35,713 bases of DNA from Nitrobacter winogradskyi (GTDB lineage Bacteria; Pseudomonadota; Alphaproteobacteria; Rhizobiales; Xanthobacteraceae). This document shows positions 9,024 to 17,063 of this stretch, in pieces. The translations under genes were made by a program, and so were the position numbers. Below the pieces are notes generated by a model. The model did not search any database. It was not told the DNA's origin and worked only from the letters and a program-made list of their open reading frames with translations. Position 1 is the first letter of the stretch. Every line of letters starts with the position of its first letter. The stretch lies in contig NZ_BJNF01000077.1 in the NCBI RefSeq assembly GCF_006539545.1, positions 1-35,713 of the forward strand, written 5' to 3'.

Positions 9024-9299
9024 ATGACCGTCGTTCACGCTGAAACTGCCCGTCAAGTCTCCGCGATCCTGGCGGTCGCGACCATTCTGACCGCGCTGGC
9101 CAGCCCGAGCTTTGCTTTCACGGCTGAGGCACAACGACAGTGCACGGGCGACGCATTCCGCCTGTGCAGCTCCGAGATCCCGGATATCGGCCGGATCACC
9201 GCCTGCATGGTCAAGAACCGCCCCAGCCTTAGCTCGGGCTGCCGTGTTGAACTTGACAAAGGACTATCCGCGCGAACTCACCGGGTCGCCGCGCAGTAA
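9024..9299 (+). CDS. Small secreted protein with four conserved-type cysteines
   Basis: The start is placed at the ATG giving MTVVHAETARQVSAILAVAT, which leads directly into a signal peptide ending near SFAFTAEA. A longer reading from 8973 only adds an unconvincing N-terminus. The mature part is about 60 residues: QRQCTGDAFRLCSSEIPD, then ITACMVKNRPSLSSGCRVEL. The spacing C-x7-C, ACM...SGC resembles the short Cys-rich repeat of secreted or periplasmic proteins that recurs in Bradyrhizobiaceae. Function is unknown. The product is probably periplasmic with two disulfides. It stands alone. Confidence 0.72.
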   Translation: MTVVHAETARQVSAILAVATILTALASPSFAFTAEAQRQCTGDAFRLCSSEIPDIGRITACMVKNRPSLSSGCRVELDKGLSARTHRVAAQ

Positions 9300-9425
9300 A
9301 CCGCTGGATTTGTCAGGTGTCATCTGTTGTTGCTCCCCCTTTTGCTCCCTTATAGTTAGGGAGGTGCGCTTACGACGTCCGCTGCATGGGCGCGGTCGGC
9401 CAGCCGAACTTCAGGGGATTGTCAA

Positions 9426-10655
9426 ATGGCAGGTAGCGATCCTGGCACGCCCGCAACTCCGGCAGGGTCTGGCGCGGGCGACCATGCCTACGCGGCCGTG
9501 ATGGCGCGGGCGCGGGCGCTGGTGCCGGAGCTGCGTGATAGGGCTGCCAGAAGCGAGGAGTTGCGGCGTCTGCCGCCGGAGACCGAGAACGAATTTCATG
9601 AGGCCGGATTATTCAAGATCCTGCAGCCGAGGCGGGTCGGCGGCCTTGAATTCGACTACGTTGCGCTGGTTGACCTTGCCGAAGCGATTGCCGTCGCCGA
9701 CGCATCCGCGGCCTGGACGCTGGCCAACCTTGCGAGCCATCACTGGATGCTCGGCATGTTCGATCACCGGGCTCAGGATGCCGTCTGGGCGAAAGATCCC
9801 AATGCGTTGATCGCCTCATCCTTCGTGTTTCCTTCCGGTCGCGCCACCAAGGTCGAGGGTGGGTATCGCTTGCAGGGACGCTGGCCGTTTTCCTCGGGAG
9901 TGGACTGCTGCACCTGGAACATGCTCGCCGGGCACGTTTCATCCGATGACGAAGCTGATGGCATCGAGTACAGGATTTTCCTGGTCCCTCGCGAGCGCTA
10001 TCGGATCATCGATATGTGGAACGCCGCGGGCCTGAAAGGAACGGGCTCGAACGACGTCGCCGCCGACGATGTCTTCGTCGAGGAGGCGATGACCCTGTCG
10101 GTAGCGGAGATCGCGGGAGGCCTGTCACCCGGCAGCGCCGTCAATCCGAATCCGCTTTATGCGCTGCCGGTCTTCGCGCTGTTTCCGTTCGTGCTGTCGG
10201 GGGTGGCGCTCGGCAACGCCCAGGGGTGTCTCAATGACTACATCGAGATCGCGCGGCACCGCGCAACCACTTTCAACCGCGCCAAGCTCGGCGATCTTCA
10301 GTCCACGCAGATCAAGATCGCCGAAGCATCCGCGAAAATCGACGCCGCTCGCCTGGTCATGCGCTCGATCTGCATCAGGGCGATGTCCGATGCGCGGCGC
10401 GGGATTGTCCCCGACATGGCGGTGAAAACCGGATGGCGGCGCGATGGCGCTTATGCCGTGACCTTGTGCACGGAAGCGGTGTCGTTGCTGTTTACGTCAA
10501 GCGGGGCGCGCGGATTATTCGCCGCCGCGCCGCTGCAGCGCCAGTTCCGCGATGCGGTCGCGATCAATTCCCATATCGCATTCAGCTTCGATGCTGCGGG
10601 TACGGATTACGGCCGGGTCGCCCTCGGGCTGCCGTCGCAGAATCTGACGTTGTGA
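9426..10655 (+). CDS. Flavin-dependent monooxygenase oxygenase subunit (acyl-CoA dehydrogenase fold)
   Basis: A 409-residue protein with the acyl-CoA dehydrogenase fold of the HsaA/HpaH-type group D flavin monooxygenases. An N-terminal helical domain (ALVPELRDRAARSEELRRLP, ETENEFHEAGLFKILQPRRV) leads to a middle beta domain (RLQGRWPFSSGVDCCTWNML, GTGSNDVAADDVFV), then the type-2 C-terminal helical domain with ARGLFAAAPLQRQFRDAVAI and NSHIAFSFDAAGTDYG. It uses reduced flavin and oxygen to hydroxylate a substrate, often aromatic, or to act on a sulfur compound. The substrate cannot be read here. A flavin reductase starts 9 bases after the stop, the standard two-component arrangement. An AGGGGA ribosome site supports this ATG. 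Confidence 0.88.
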   Translation: MAGSDPGTPATPAGSGAGDHAYAAVMARARALVPELRDRAARSEELRRLPPETENEFHEAGLFKILQPRRVGGLEFDYVALVDLAEAIAVADASAAWTLANLASHHWMLGMFDHRAQDAVWAKDPNALIASSFVFPSGRATKVEGGYRLQGRWPFSSGVDCCTWNMLAGHVSSDDEADGIEYRIFLVPRERYRIIDMWNAAGLKGTGSNDVAADDVFVEEAMTLSVAEIAGGLSPGSAVNPNPLYALPVFALFPFVLSGVALGNAQGCLNDYIEIARHRATTFNRAKLGDLQSTQIKIAEASAKIDAARLVMRSICIRAMSDARRGIVPDMAVKTGWRRDGAYAVTLCTEAVSLLFTSSGARGLFAAAPLQRQFRDAVAINSHIAFSFDAAGTDYGRVALGLPSQNLTL

Positions 10656-10663
10656 GGCGTCTG

Positions 10664-11206
10664 ATGACTGACGGTTCTGAACTTCCCGATCCGCCGGATC
10701 CGGCCCGTGAACTGGCGAGCGGGGAGTCGGCTCTCGATCCGCGCGACTTCCGCAATGCGCTCGGAACCTATGCGACGGGAGTCACCATCATCACGGCTGT
10801 CGACGAGGAAGGAACGCCGCACGGGTTAACGTGCAATTCGTTCGCGTCGGTCTCGCTGAATCCGCCGTTGGTGCTGTGGAGCCTCGTGATCTATTCGCGA
10901 AACATGAGCGTCTTTCAGAACGCCAGCCATTTCGCCGTCAATGTGCTCGGGGCTTCACAGCAAGAGTTCGCAACTAAATTCGCGCAGCCGTCGAGCCGGA
11001 AGTTCGAGGGGATCGACTGGAAAGCCGGTCTCGGCGGTGCGCCGCTTCTGGCGGGCAGCGTTGCGAACTTTGAATGCCGAACCGTCGATCGTTATTACGG
11101 CGGAGATCACGTCATCTTCCTCGGCGCCGTGGAAGCCTATAGCTATAACCGGGACGAGGCGCTGTTGTTTGCCCGCGGCAAGTATGGCCGCTTCGTTGGC
11201 GAATGA
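10664..11206 (+). CDS. Flavin reductase, partner of the upstream monooxygenase
   Basis: A 180-residue flavin reductase-like (FMN-binding split barrel) protein. The core begins with DPRDFRNALGTYATGVTIIT, followed by GTPHGLTCNSFASVSLNPPL and VLWSLVIYSRNMSVFQNASH. It ends with GGDHVIFLGAVEAYSYNRDE and LLFARGKYGRFVG, all typical of HpaC/HsaB-type reductases that supply reduced flavin to an oxygenase. The ATG at 10664 is preferred because it lies 9 bases after the oxygenase stop; the frame is open further upstream, but that part overlaps the oxygenase gene. Confidence 0.9.
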   Translation: MTDGSELPDPPDPARELASGESALDPRDFRNALGTYATGVTIITAVDEEGTPHGLTCNSFASVSLNPPLVLWSLVIYSRNMSVFQNASHFAVNVLGASQQEFATKFAQPSSRKFEGIDWKAGLGGAPLLAGSVANFECRTVDRYYGGDHVIFLGAVEAYSYNRDEALLFARGKYGRFVGE

Positions 11207-11354
11207 CGGCCCGCTGGGCCAATACGGCAGCAGACTGAATTCCGGCGATGTCCCACGAGCCGGCACGTCGAATATCCTTGCCGCGGCATTTCCGACCTGA
11301 CTTTCCTCCACCTCCGGGGCGGGTTCGTCGCCGCCCGTATCCTGCCGCGATTGA

Positions 11355-12590
11355 ATGTCTGGGAGCACGATGGCCGATCCGATTCTGATTGTTGGAATAC
11401 CCCTCGATTTCATCTTCTTTGCGTTCATCCTGCTCGGCATTGCGCTATTCCACCGGCATACGCTTCCGATCGCGTTGACCGGTCTCGCTGTGATCATCGG
11501 TTATAAGACAGGTTTCACGGGCTTCAGGTCCGGCGCGGGGTTGAGCGGCTTTGCCCATCACATGGCGCATGAATGGGTCATGCTGGCCAACCTGTTCCTG
11601 CTGCTGATGGGATTTGCGCTGCTGTCGCGGCACTTCGAGGAGAGCCGGATTCCCGACGCGATGCCAGCCCTGTTGCCCGATGACTGGAAAGGCGGCGTCG
11701 TCCTTCTCGTCATCATTTTCGTTCTGTCGAGCTTCCTCGACAACATCGCCGGCGCGCTGATCGGAGGAACGGTGGCGCGCCATGTCTTTCGAGGGAAAGT
11801 GCACATCGGTTATCTGGCTGCGATCGTCGCGGCCTCCAATGCGGGTGGCGCCGGAAGCGTCATCGGCGATACGACGACGACAATGATGTGGATCGACGGC
11901 GTCAGTCCGCTCAGTGTGCTCAGGGCGTATGTCGCGGCCATCGTGGCGTTCGCGATCTTCGCGGTTCCGGCCGCGATGCTGCAGCATCGCTTTTCGCCGA
12001 TCGTGAAGGATTCGCGGCGCGGCGTGTGTGTGGACGGCGCGCGAGTCTTCGTCGTTGCGGTCATCCTCATCGCGGCACTGGCGGCGAATGTGACCGCCAA
12101 TCTCAAATTCCCGGCGTTGCTGGATACGCTTCCCGTGCTCGGGCTCGCTGTCTGGGCGGCGATTTTGCTGACGGCCTTCTTGCGAAGGCCGGACTGGAAG
12201 GTGATGCCCGAAACGTTCAAGGGCACGGTCTTTCTTCTGGCGCTCGTGACCGCCGCCTCCATGATGCCAGTCGAGACACTGCCGGCGGCATCGTGGCAGA
12301 CGACGCTTGGCCTTGGCTTTGTTTCCTCGGTTTTCGATAACATCCCGCTCACCGAGCTGGCGCTCAAGCAGGGCGGCTATGACTGGGGATTTCTCGCCTA
12401 TGCCGTGGGCTTCGGCGGTTCGATGATCTGGTTCGGCTCCTCCGCGGGCGTGGCGCTTTCGAGCATGTATCCCGAGGCGAAATCCGTGGGGCTGTGGGTC
12501 AGGAACGGCTGGACCATCGCGGTCGCTTACGTTGTCGGCTTTTTCGTGATGCTGGCCATCCTCGGCTGGCATCCCGACGCGCCCCATTGA
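11355..12590 (+). CDS. Ion transporter superfamily permease (citrate transporter-like)
   Basis: A 411-residue polytopic inner-membrane protein with about 10-11 hydrophobic helices. The fold features of the ion-transporter superfamily are visible: two re-entrant-type segments, VLSSFLDNIAGALIGGTVAR in the first half and FVSSVFDNIPLTELALKQGG in the second, plus NAGGAGSVIGDTTTTMMWID. The paired 'S-x-DN' motifs resemble those in NhaD/ArsB/CitM-type carriers. The substrate is not inferable: either sodium/proton exchange or a di- or tricarboxylate is possible. An internal ATG (MADPIL) five codons in is an equally likely start. It lies 148 bases after the flavin reductase and may be independent. Confidence 0.82.
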   Translation: MSGSTMADPILIVGIPLDFIFFAFILLGIALFHRHTLPIALTGLAVIIGYKTGFTGFRSGAGLSGFAHHMAHEWVMLANLFLLLMGFALLSRHFEESRIPDAMPALLPDDWKGGVVLLVIIFVLSSFLDNIAGALIGGTVARHVFRGKVHIGYLAAIVAASNAGGAGSVIGDTTTTMMWIDGVSPLSVLRAYVAAIVAFAIFAVPAAMLQHRFSPIVKDSRRGVCVDGARVFVVAVILIAALAANVTANLKFPALLDTLPVLGLAVWAAILLTAFLRRPDWKVMPETFKGTVFLLALVTAASMMPVETLPAASWQTTLGLGFVSSVFDNIPLTELALKQGGYDWGFLAYAVGFGGSMIWFGSSAGVALSSMYPEAKSVGLWVRNGWTIAVAYVVGFFVMLAILGWHPDAPH

Positions 12591-12770
12591 AGGCGAGGGC
12601 GCATCAGCCCGACAGCGTTGCGTGGCGCATGCGGCGCGTTTCGCCAGTTCAGGTTAAGCCGGTTTTCCGGTCGGGAAACACCCTAAAATTTCCGCAATGA
12701 TGCTCAAGGTAACGATTTTGCAAGTCATTGAAAGTTACCGATTAGTTCAACCTGTACTGGAGTTATTAAC

Positions 12771-13775
12771 GTGAGCGACCATTCGTCTGATCGGACTGCC
12801 GGTGAGCGCGATGACAAACTCCCTGAGACGGGGGACAGGCTGTCGCCCGGCGACAACAAGCCTCGGATCGCCCCCGCGACCGACGCTGAGACCGACGCGG
12901 AAGCTCCGGCGATCAAGGCGCTTCGGGGCGAGGCTGATGCGGAAGGGCAAGCTCGTGCGGTGGAGGTCTCTCCGGTCGGGCCCGAGGTTGAAGTCGAACA
13001 TTCCAGGTCCGGCCTGCCGCGAGAACTCGGCAAGGCCATGGTCGTGACGCCGTTTCATGATGGGGGCTGGGATCGTGCGGCCAGTGATCACGGCCCGGCG
13101 GCAGCCGACGGCGCGCGAACCTCGAGCCGGTTCGGCAAACGGCGTCTCGCCGCCGTTGCGGCGATGGCGGCATTGGCCGCGATCACCGGTGCGATCGGCG
13201 GTTCGCTTGCCACCTCCGGCTTTCGCCAAGGCATCGCGGATGAACAGTCGTCAGCGGCTGCGGACCGCACTCAAGCCCTCGAAACCACGATCAAGCAGCT
13301 CGAATCCGAAATCGCCTCGTTGAAGACAGGCGTCGATCGCTCGGCCAAGAATGAAGCGGGCCGGTTCGCCAAGGTCAACGATCGTCTGGACAAGATCGAG
13401 AAGGCGCAGACTGACTCGGCGGCAAGGTTGACGAAGCTCCAGGAGACGCTGGACAAGCCGCATTCGGCTGCGGCGCCGGCAGCACCGACCGCGCCAGCGG
13501 CGGCGACCGCTGCGGCGAACGTGACAGGCTCGATTCCAGTTGCCGAGCCGGTGCCGCTGCCGTCGCCAAAGCCCGGCATCGCGCGCCTGCCTACGGTCCA
13601 GGGTTGGATCTTGCACGACGTCATGGACGGCGTTGCCTTGATTGAAGGCCGGAGCGGCGTTTACGAGGTTCGCTCCGGTGATCCAGTCCCGGGGCTCGGC
13701 CGCGTCGATGCGATCCGCAAACAGGACGGTCGCTGGGTCGTCGTGACCAGCCGAGGCCTGATCGGAGCACGCTGA
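12771..13775 (+). CDS. Membrane-anchored coiled-coil protein, function unknown
   Basis: A 334-residue protein with a GTG start. A charged, probably disordered cytoplasmic region (1-120) is followed by one membrane helix (about 126-150: RLAAVAAMAALAAITGAIGG) and a predicted coiled coil (about 165-230: LETTIKQLESEIASLKTGVD, DRLDKIEKAQTDSAARLTKL). An Ala/Pro linker leads to a small C-terminal domain (GWILHDVMDGVALIEGRSGV, then YEVRSGDPVPGLGRVDAI). Proteins of this layout are common and uncharacterised in Bradyrhizobiaceae. The C-terminal domain is probably periplasmic. No operon partner is evident. Confidence 0.8.
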   Translation: MSDHSSDRTAGERDDKLPETGDRLSPGDNKPRIAPATDAETDAEAPAIKALRGEADAEGQARAVEVSPVGPEVEVEHSRSGLPRELGKAMVVTPFHDGGWDRAASDHGPAAADGARTSSRFGKRRLAAVAAMAALAAITGAIGGSLATSGFRQGIADEQSSAAADRTQALETTIKQLESEIASLKTGVDRSAKNEAGRFAKVNDRLDKIEKAQTDSAARLTKLQETLDKPHSAAAPAAPTAPAAATAAANVTGSIPVAEPVPLPSPKPGIARLPTVQGWILHDVMDGVALIEGRSGVYEVRSGDPVPGLGRVDAIRKQDGRWVVVTSRGLIGAR

Positions 13776-14009
13776 CACGATCTCCGTGCCTTGCAACAGG
13801 ACGAGGCGTTGTGGGGAGACGTGGCATTTGTTTTAATGCCGTGTCTTTGAACTATTCTTGCAAGATGTAGCGCGGTCATAATCGCTTAGTTTTTGGCAAG
13901 GTGGCGGTCCGCTAAGCGCGCCGGGTGAAAAATCCGGGGCAGGAATTCATTGACTGCGCCGCTATATATGCGTCAATATGCCGCTACGTTACTTACCTTT
14001 ACTCCCGGT

Positions 14010-14037
14010 ATCGATATATTCTAAAAAATATATCGTA
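14010..14037. promoter_or_regulatory. ModE (Mo-box) operator at the TonB receptor promoter
   Basis: Arms ATCGATATATT and AATATATCGTA flank the six bases CTAAAA, the 11-6-11 layout of a ModE box and a near-perfect palindrome. The left arm matches the E. coli consensus at 9 of 11 positions, the right at 7. The box ends 16 bases before the receptor ATG at 14054, so it must overlap the core promoter or start of transcription. Bound ModE would block expression. Confidence 0.7.
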
Positions 14038-14053
14038 TTTTCCGGGGGTGATT

Positions 14054-16219
14054 ATGATATTGTCGATGAATTGCATGAGCAGGAGCGCGCTCCTGTCGTC
14101 GGTCGCAATTATTGCGATGACGGTCGGCGCGGGCGCGCAAGATCGTGAAGAGGATCGTAATCATCAGGGTCGTGACGGAGTTTATCAACTCGGCGAGATC
14201 TACGTTTCCGGTGGAGGGCGCACCGGAAGCGGCAGCGGAGGCGGCGTCGGCGGCTCGACGGTGACGCGCGAGCAGACGTGGACCTTCGACAGGCAAACGC
14301 TTGACCAGGCGGTGAACCTCGTGCCCGGTGTTAACGGCACGCTATCGGCCAATGGTCAGCGGAACGAGACCGATATTTTCGTGCGCGGCTTCGGCCGCTG
14401 GCAAGTCCCGTTGATGATCGATGGTGTGCGCGTCTATCTTCCGGCCGACAACCGGCTCGATTTCAGCCGTTTCCTCACCGGCGACATCGCCGAAATCCAG
14501 ATTCAGAAGGGTTATTCTTCGGTGCTCGACGGGCCGGGCGGGATGGGCGGGGCCATCAACCTGGTGTCGATCAAACCGGTCAAGCCGTTCGAGTCTGAAC
14601 TCAACGTCAGCTCGATGTTCGACAATCGCGGAGCATTCCAGGGCTGGAACAGCTACGCGCGGATCGGCTCGCGCCAGGAGAAGTTCTACGTTCAGGGCAG
14701 CGTCAACCAGCTCGACCAGGATTTCTGGTCGCTGTCGCGCGGCTATTCGCCGTACCCGGCGCAAGGCCCTTACGCCGGCTCGCTCGAGGACGGCGGACGG
14801 CGCAACGGTTCAGATACCCACGACTGGCGAATTAACCTTAAGGCGGGTTACACGCCGAACGAAACCGACGAATACAGCATCAACTATATCAAGCAGTCCG
14901 GCGCCAAGGGCGCGCCCCTGAACGTCTACAACAATCCGCCGTCGAGCCAGAACAGCTTCTGGCTGTGGCCGAAATGGGATGTCGAGAATCTGTCCTTCCT
15001 GTCGCATACGCAGCTCGGCGACGCCTCCTATGTCAGGACCAAGCTTTTCCATAATAGGTTCGACAACGTGCTCTCGGCGTATGATGACATCACCTATTCG
15101 TCGCAATCGAACAATGGACGCTTCAACAGCTTCTATGCAGACAGCGCGCGTGGCGGCTCGGTCGAGGCCGGCACCGAATTGATCCCGATGAATACCCTGA
15201 AGGGGACGTTCCATTATCGGCAGGATTTCCATGCCGAGTGGAATCACAACCGGCCGACCCATCCGACGCTGGCTGATCTGGAGCCGAGGCAGAATCAGGC
15301 GCAGACGACATGGTCGGTCGCGGCGGAGGACACTTTCCACGTCACCCCGAACTTCGATCTGGTGGGAGGCGTCAGCTACGACAGATACCAGATCAACAGG
15401 GCCGAGGAGTGGGACAGCGCCGGCCGGTTCATCTATGAAAACCCGAAGGGCGGCGCCGAAGCCCTCAACTGGCAGACGGCAGCGATCTGGCGTTACAACG
15501 AAACCGGGCAGGTTCATTTCAGCGTATCCGACCGCGCGCGTTTTCCAACCATCTTCGAGCTTTACAGCCAGCGCTTCGGCAACGCGATTCCAAACCCCAA
15601 CCTCGGTCCCGAGCGCGCCACCAATTACGAGCTTGGCTGGAAGGGTCAGATTGTTTCCAACCTGAAGGGAACGGCGGCGATCTTCTACAGTGACGTACGG
15701 GATCTGATCCAGGCGGTTCGCGTCAGTCCAACTCAGTCGCAGACGCAGAATATCAACCAGGGACACTTCTACGGATTTGAGGCATCGCTCGAAGCGCAAC
15801 TCTCCGCGCAGTTCATGCTCGGCGGCAACTACACCTTCATCGAGCGGAACGTCAGCGACGTATCCATCCCCGGCTTCAGGCCCGTCGGCGTGCCGACCCA
15901 GAAGGCGTTCATCTATGCGACATGGCGGCCGATCGCGCCGCTCGCCATCACGCCGAGTCTGGAGGTCACGAGCGACCGCTGGAGCGATGTCTTTGTCGGC
16001 ACTCAGGCTCAGAACGCGCCGATCCGCGCCGCGTTTCCTGATCTCTATATCCGAACCGGAGCCTATACGCTCGCCAACGTCAACGTGAACTACAGGTTCA
16101 CCGAGAATTTCGACGTGGCGGGCGGCGTGAGAAACCTGCTCGACCAGAACTTCGAGCTTGCGTGGGGGCTGCCGCAGCCGGGACGCACCTTCTACCTGAA
16201 GGCGCGGGCCACATTCTAG
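14054..16219 (+). CDS. TonB-dependent outer-membrane receptor, probably Mo-regulated
   Basis: A TonB-dependent receptor of about 721 residues. The reading frame opens further upstream (GTG at 13925), but that would place the Mo-box inside the gene. The ATG at 14054 gives a clean signal peptide (MILSMNCMSRSALLSSVAII to AGAQ) and is preferred. The plug domain shows GEIYVSGGGR, LVPGVNGTLSANGQRNETDI, FVRGFGRWQVPLMIDGVRVY and KGYSSVLDGPGGMGGAINLV. The 22-strand barrel follows and ends FYLKARATF with the terminal Phe required for outer-membrane insertion. Such receptors import chelated metals, cobalamin or similar ligands using TonB energy. The ligand is not known; the ModE box suggests a molybdenum compound or molybdophore. 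The downstream secreted protein and di-haem peroxidase may be partners. Confidence 0.92.
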   Translation: MILSMNCMSRSALLSSVAIIAMTVGAGAQDREEDRNHQGRDGVYQLGEIYVSGGGRTGSGSGGGVGGSTVTREQTWTFDRQTLDQAVNLVPGVNGTLSANGQRNETDIFVRGFGRWQVPLMIDGVRVYLPADNRLDFSRFLTGDIAEIQIQKGYSSVLDGPGGMGGAINLVSIKPVKPFESELNVSSMFDNRGAFQGWNSYARIGSRQEKFYVQGSVNQLDQDFWSLSRGYSPYPAQGPYAGSLEDGGRRNGSDTHDWRINLKAGYTPNETDEYSINYIKQSGAKGAPLNVYNNPPSSQNSFWLWPKWDVENLSFLSHTQLGDASYVRTKLFHNRFDNVLSAYDDITYSSQSNNGRFNSFYADSARGGSVEAGTELIPMNTLKGTFHYRQDFHAEWNHNRPTHPTLADLEPRQNQAQTTWSVAAEDTFHVTPNFDLVGGVSYDRYQINRAEEWDSAGRFIYENPKGGAEALNWQTAAIWRYNETGQVHFSVSDRARFPTIFELYSQRFGNAIPNPNLGPERATNYELGWKGQIVSNLKGTAAIFYSDVRDLIQAVRVSPTQSQTQNINQGHFYGFEASLEAQLSAQFMLGGNYTFIERNVSDVSIPGFRPVGVPTQKAFIYATWRPIAPLAITPSLEVTSDRWSDVFVGTQAQNAPIRAAFPDLYIRTGAYTLANVNVNYRFTENFDVAGGVRNLLDQNFELAWGLPQPGRTFYLKARATF

Positions 16220-16345
16220 AGCATTTTCGCTTCTGATTGAATCAGAAGCGAGCTCTAGATTGTCGTTTGACGCGCTTCTTCATGCGAACAGGTCATCCAC
16301 CCTCGGGTCAAGTCCGACGGCATGCTTCGCTCGAAAACGCTATAG
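16216..16345 (-). repeat. Dispersed intergenic repeat, copy 2 (reverse, full length)
   Basis: The reverse-orientation, longer copy of the element at 2708. It starts with a large stem: CTAGAGC (16216-16222) pairs with GCTCTAG (16252-16258), enclosing TCGCTTCTGATT paired with AATCAGAAGCGA. Reading leftward it contains GCGTTTTCGAGCGAAGC and GAAGCGCGTCAAA. The TonB receptor stop codon lies within its first bases, so the element abuts the gene and its hairpin may act as terminator or mRNA end. Confidence 0.78.
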
Positions 16346-16470
16346 CTTAGTGCGGTGGTCGCGGCGAGGAGATGCACGTCAGCCCTCCGGCGTGCATCTC
16401 CCAACGGCGCGATGCTGATCGTTTCCGTTTGAACGTATGCCCACTCATGTGCGGTTGCTGCGCGGACAGA

Positions 16471-16498
16471 TACGTTATATTCATATAAATATAGATTT
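16471..16498. promoter_or_regulatory. Candidate weaker ModE box upstream of the secreted protein/peroxidase pair
   Basis: Arms TACGTTATATT and AATATAGATTT flank CATATA. The inner halves are a perfect palindrome and the left arm keeps CGTTATAT, but the right arm lacks the CG, giving 7 and 6 matches of 11 to the E. coli consensus. It lies 24 bases before the ATG at 16523, close to the spacing seen at the TonB receptor, and is separated from that gene by the dispersed repeat. This is the least certain of the three boxes. Confidence 0.5.
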
Positions 16499-16522
16499 GG
16501 TGATGGGGACGGGGAGGGAATC

Positions 16523-17059
16523 ATGCGCAGGAAGATGTTATGGGGTCCGGTGCTGGGTGCGCTGGCCGTCGTCATTGTCGCAGTAGGGTCGACCGAAGCG
16601 CAGGAGGCCGCCCAGCCTGCCTGTGCGGCGCCGGTCGCGCCGACAGGTGAACTGGCGCCCTGGACTACGCCGTTCCCGTTGCAGGCGGCCGGCAGCGAGG
16701 AGGGCATTTCAAGCGCGAGCCTGCCGGTCGGCCGGGCCGCGCGCCTGACGTTGTTGCAGACGCCGGAGGTGCGCTATCCGCTGCGTCCCGAGAAGCCGGG
16801 CGGCTCGGTCAGCCATGGCGGTCTTGTACGGATCGATGTGCGCGAAGCCGGCACCTACCGGGTGGCGCTCGACTCAGCCGCCTGGATCGACCTCGTGCGT
16901 GATCAGCAGGCGTTGAGATCGACCGCGCACGGGCATGGACCGCACTGCACCGGGGTTCGCAAGATGGTGGATTACTCTCTCACTCCAGGTCCTTACATCC
17001 TGCAGATATCGGCCAATGGCCAGCCGCAGATGACGGTCCTGCTCGCGCGCTTGCCCTGA
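16523..17059 (+). CDS. Secreted protein of unknown function, partner of MauG-like peroxidase
   Basis: A 178-residue protein with a signal peptide (MLWGPVLGALAVVIVAVGST, cut near EAQEAA). The mature part contains LARLTLLQTP-like beta strands and ends with AGTYRVALDSAAWIDLVRDQ, PHCTGVRKMVDYSLTPGPYI and LQISANGQPQMTVLLARLP. The C-terminal half looks like a small beta-sandwich of pre-peptidase type, but I do not recognise the family. There are two cysteines in the mature part. The ATG follows a GGGGAGGGA ribosome site, and the next gene (di-haem peroxidase) starts 4 bases after the stop, so the two are co-translated and probably act together in the periplasm. Confidence 0.8.
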   Translation: MRRKMLWGPVLGALAVVIVAVGSTEAQEAAQPACAAPVAPTGELAPWTTPFPLQAAGSEEGISSASLPVGRAARLTLLQTPEVRYPLRPEKPGGSVSHGGLVRIDVREAGTYRVALDSAAWIDLVRDQQALRSTAHGHGPHCTGVRKMVDYSLTPGPYILQISANGQPQMTVLLARLP

Positions 17060-17063
17060 TCCC

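Noticed and set aside
10433-10663. N-terminal extension of the flavin reductase frame
   Set aside because: Lies entirely inside the oxygenase gene; the ATG at 10664 fits the family start.
13876-13965. Riboswitch-like stretch (GGTGAAAAATCCGGGGCAGG) upstream of the TonB receptor, recalling a cobalamin element
   Set aside because: The other conserved parts of a cobalamin riboswitch are not found, and the Mo-box position implies transcription starts downstream of it, so it would not be in the mRNA.
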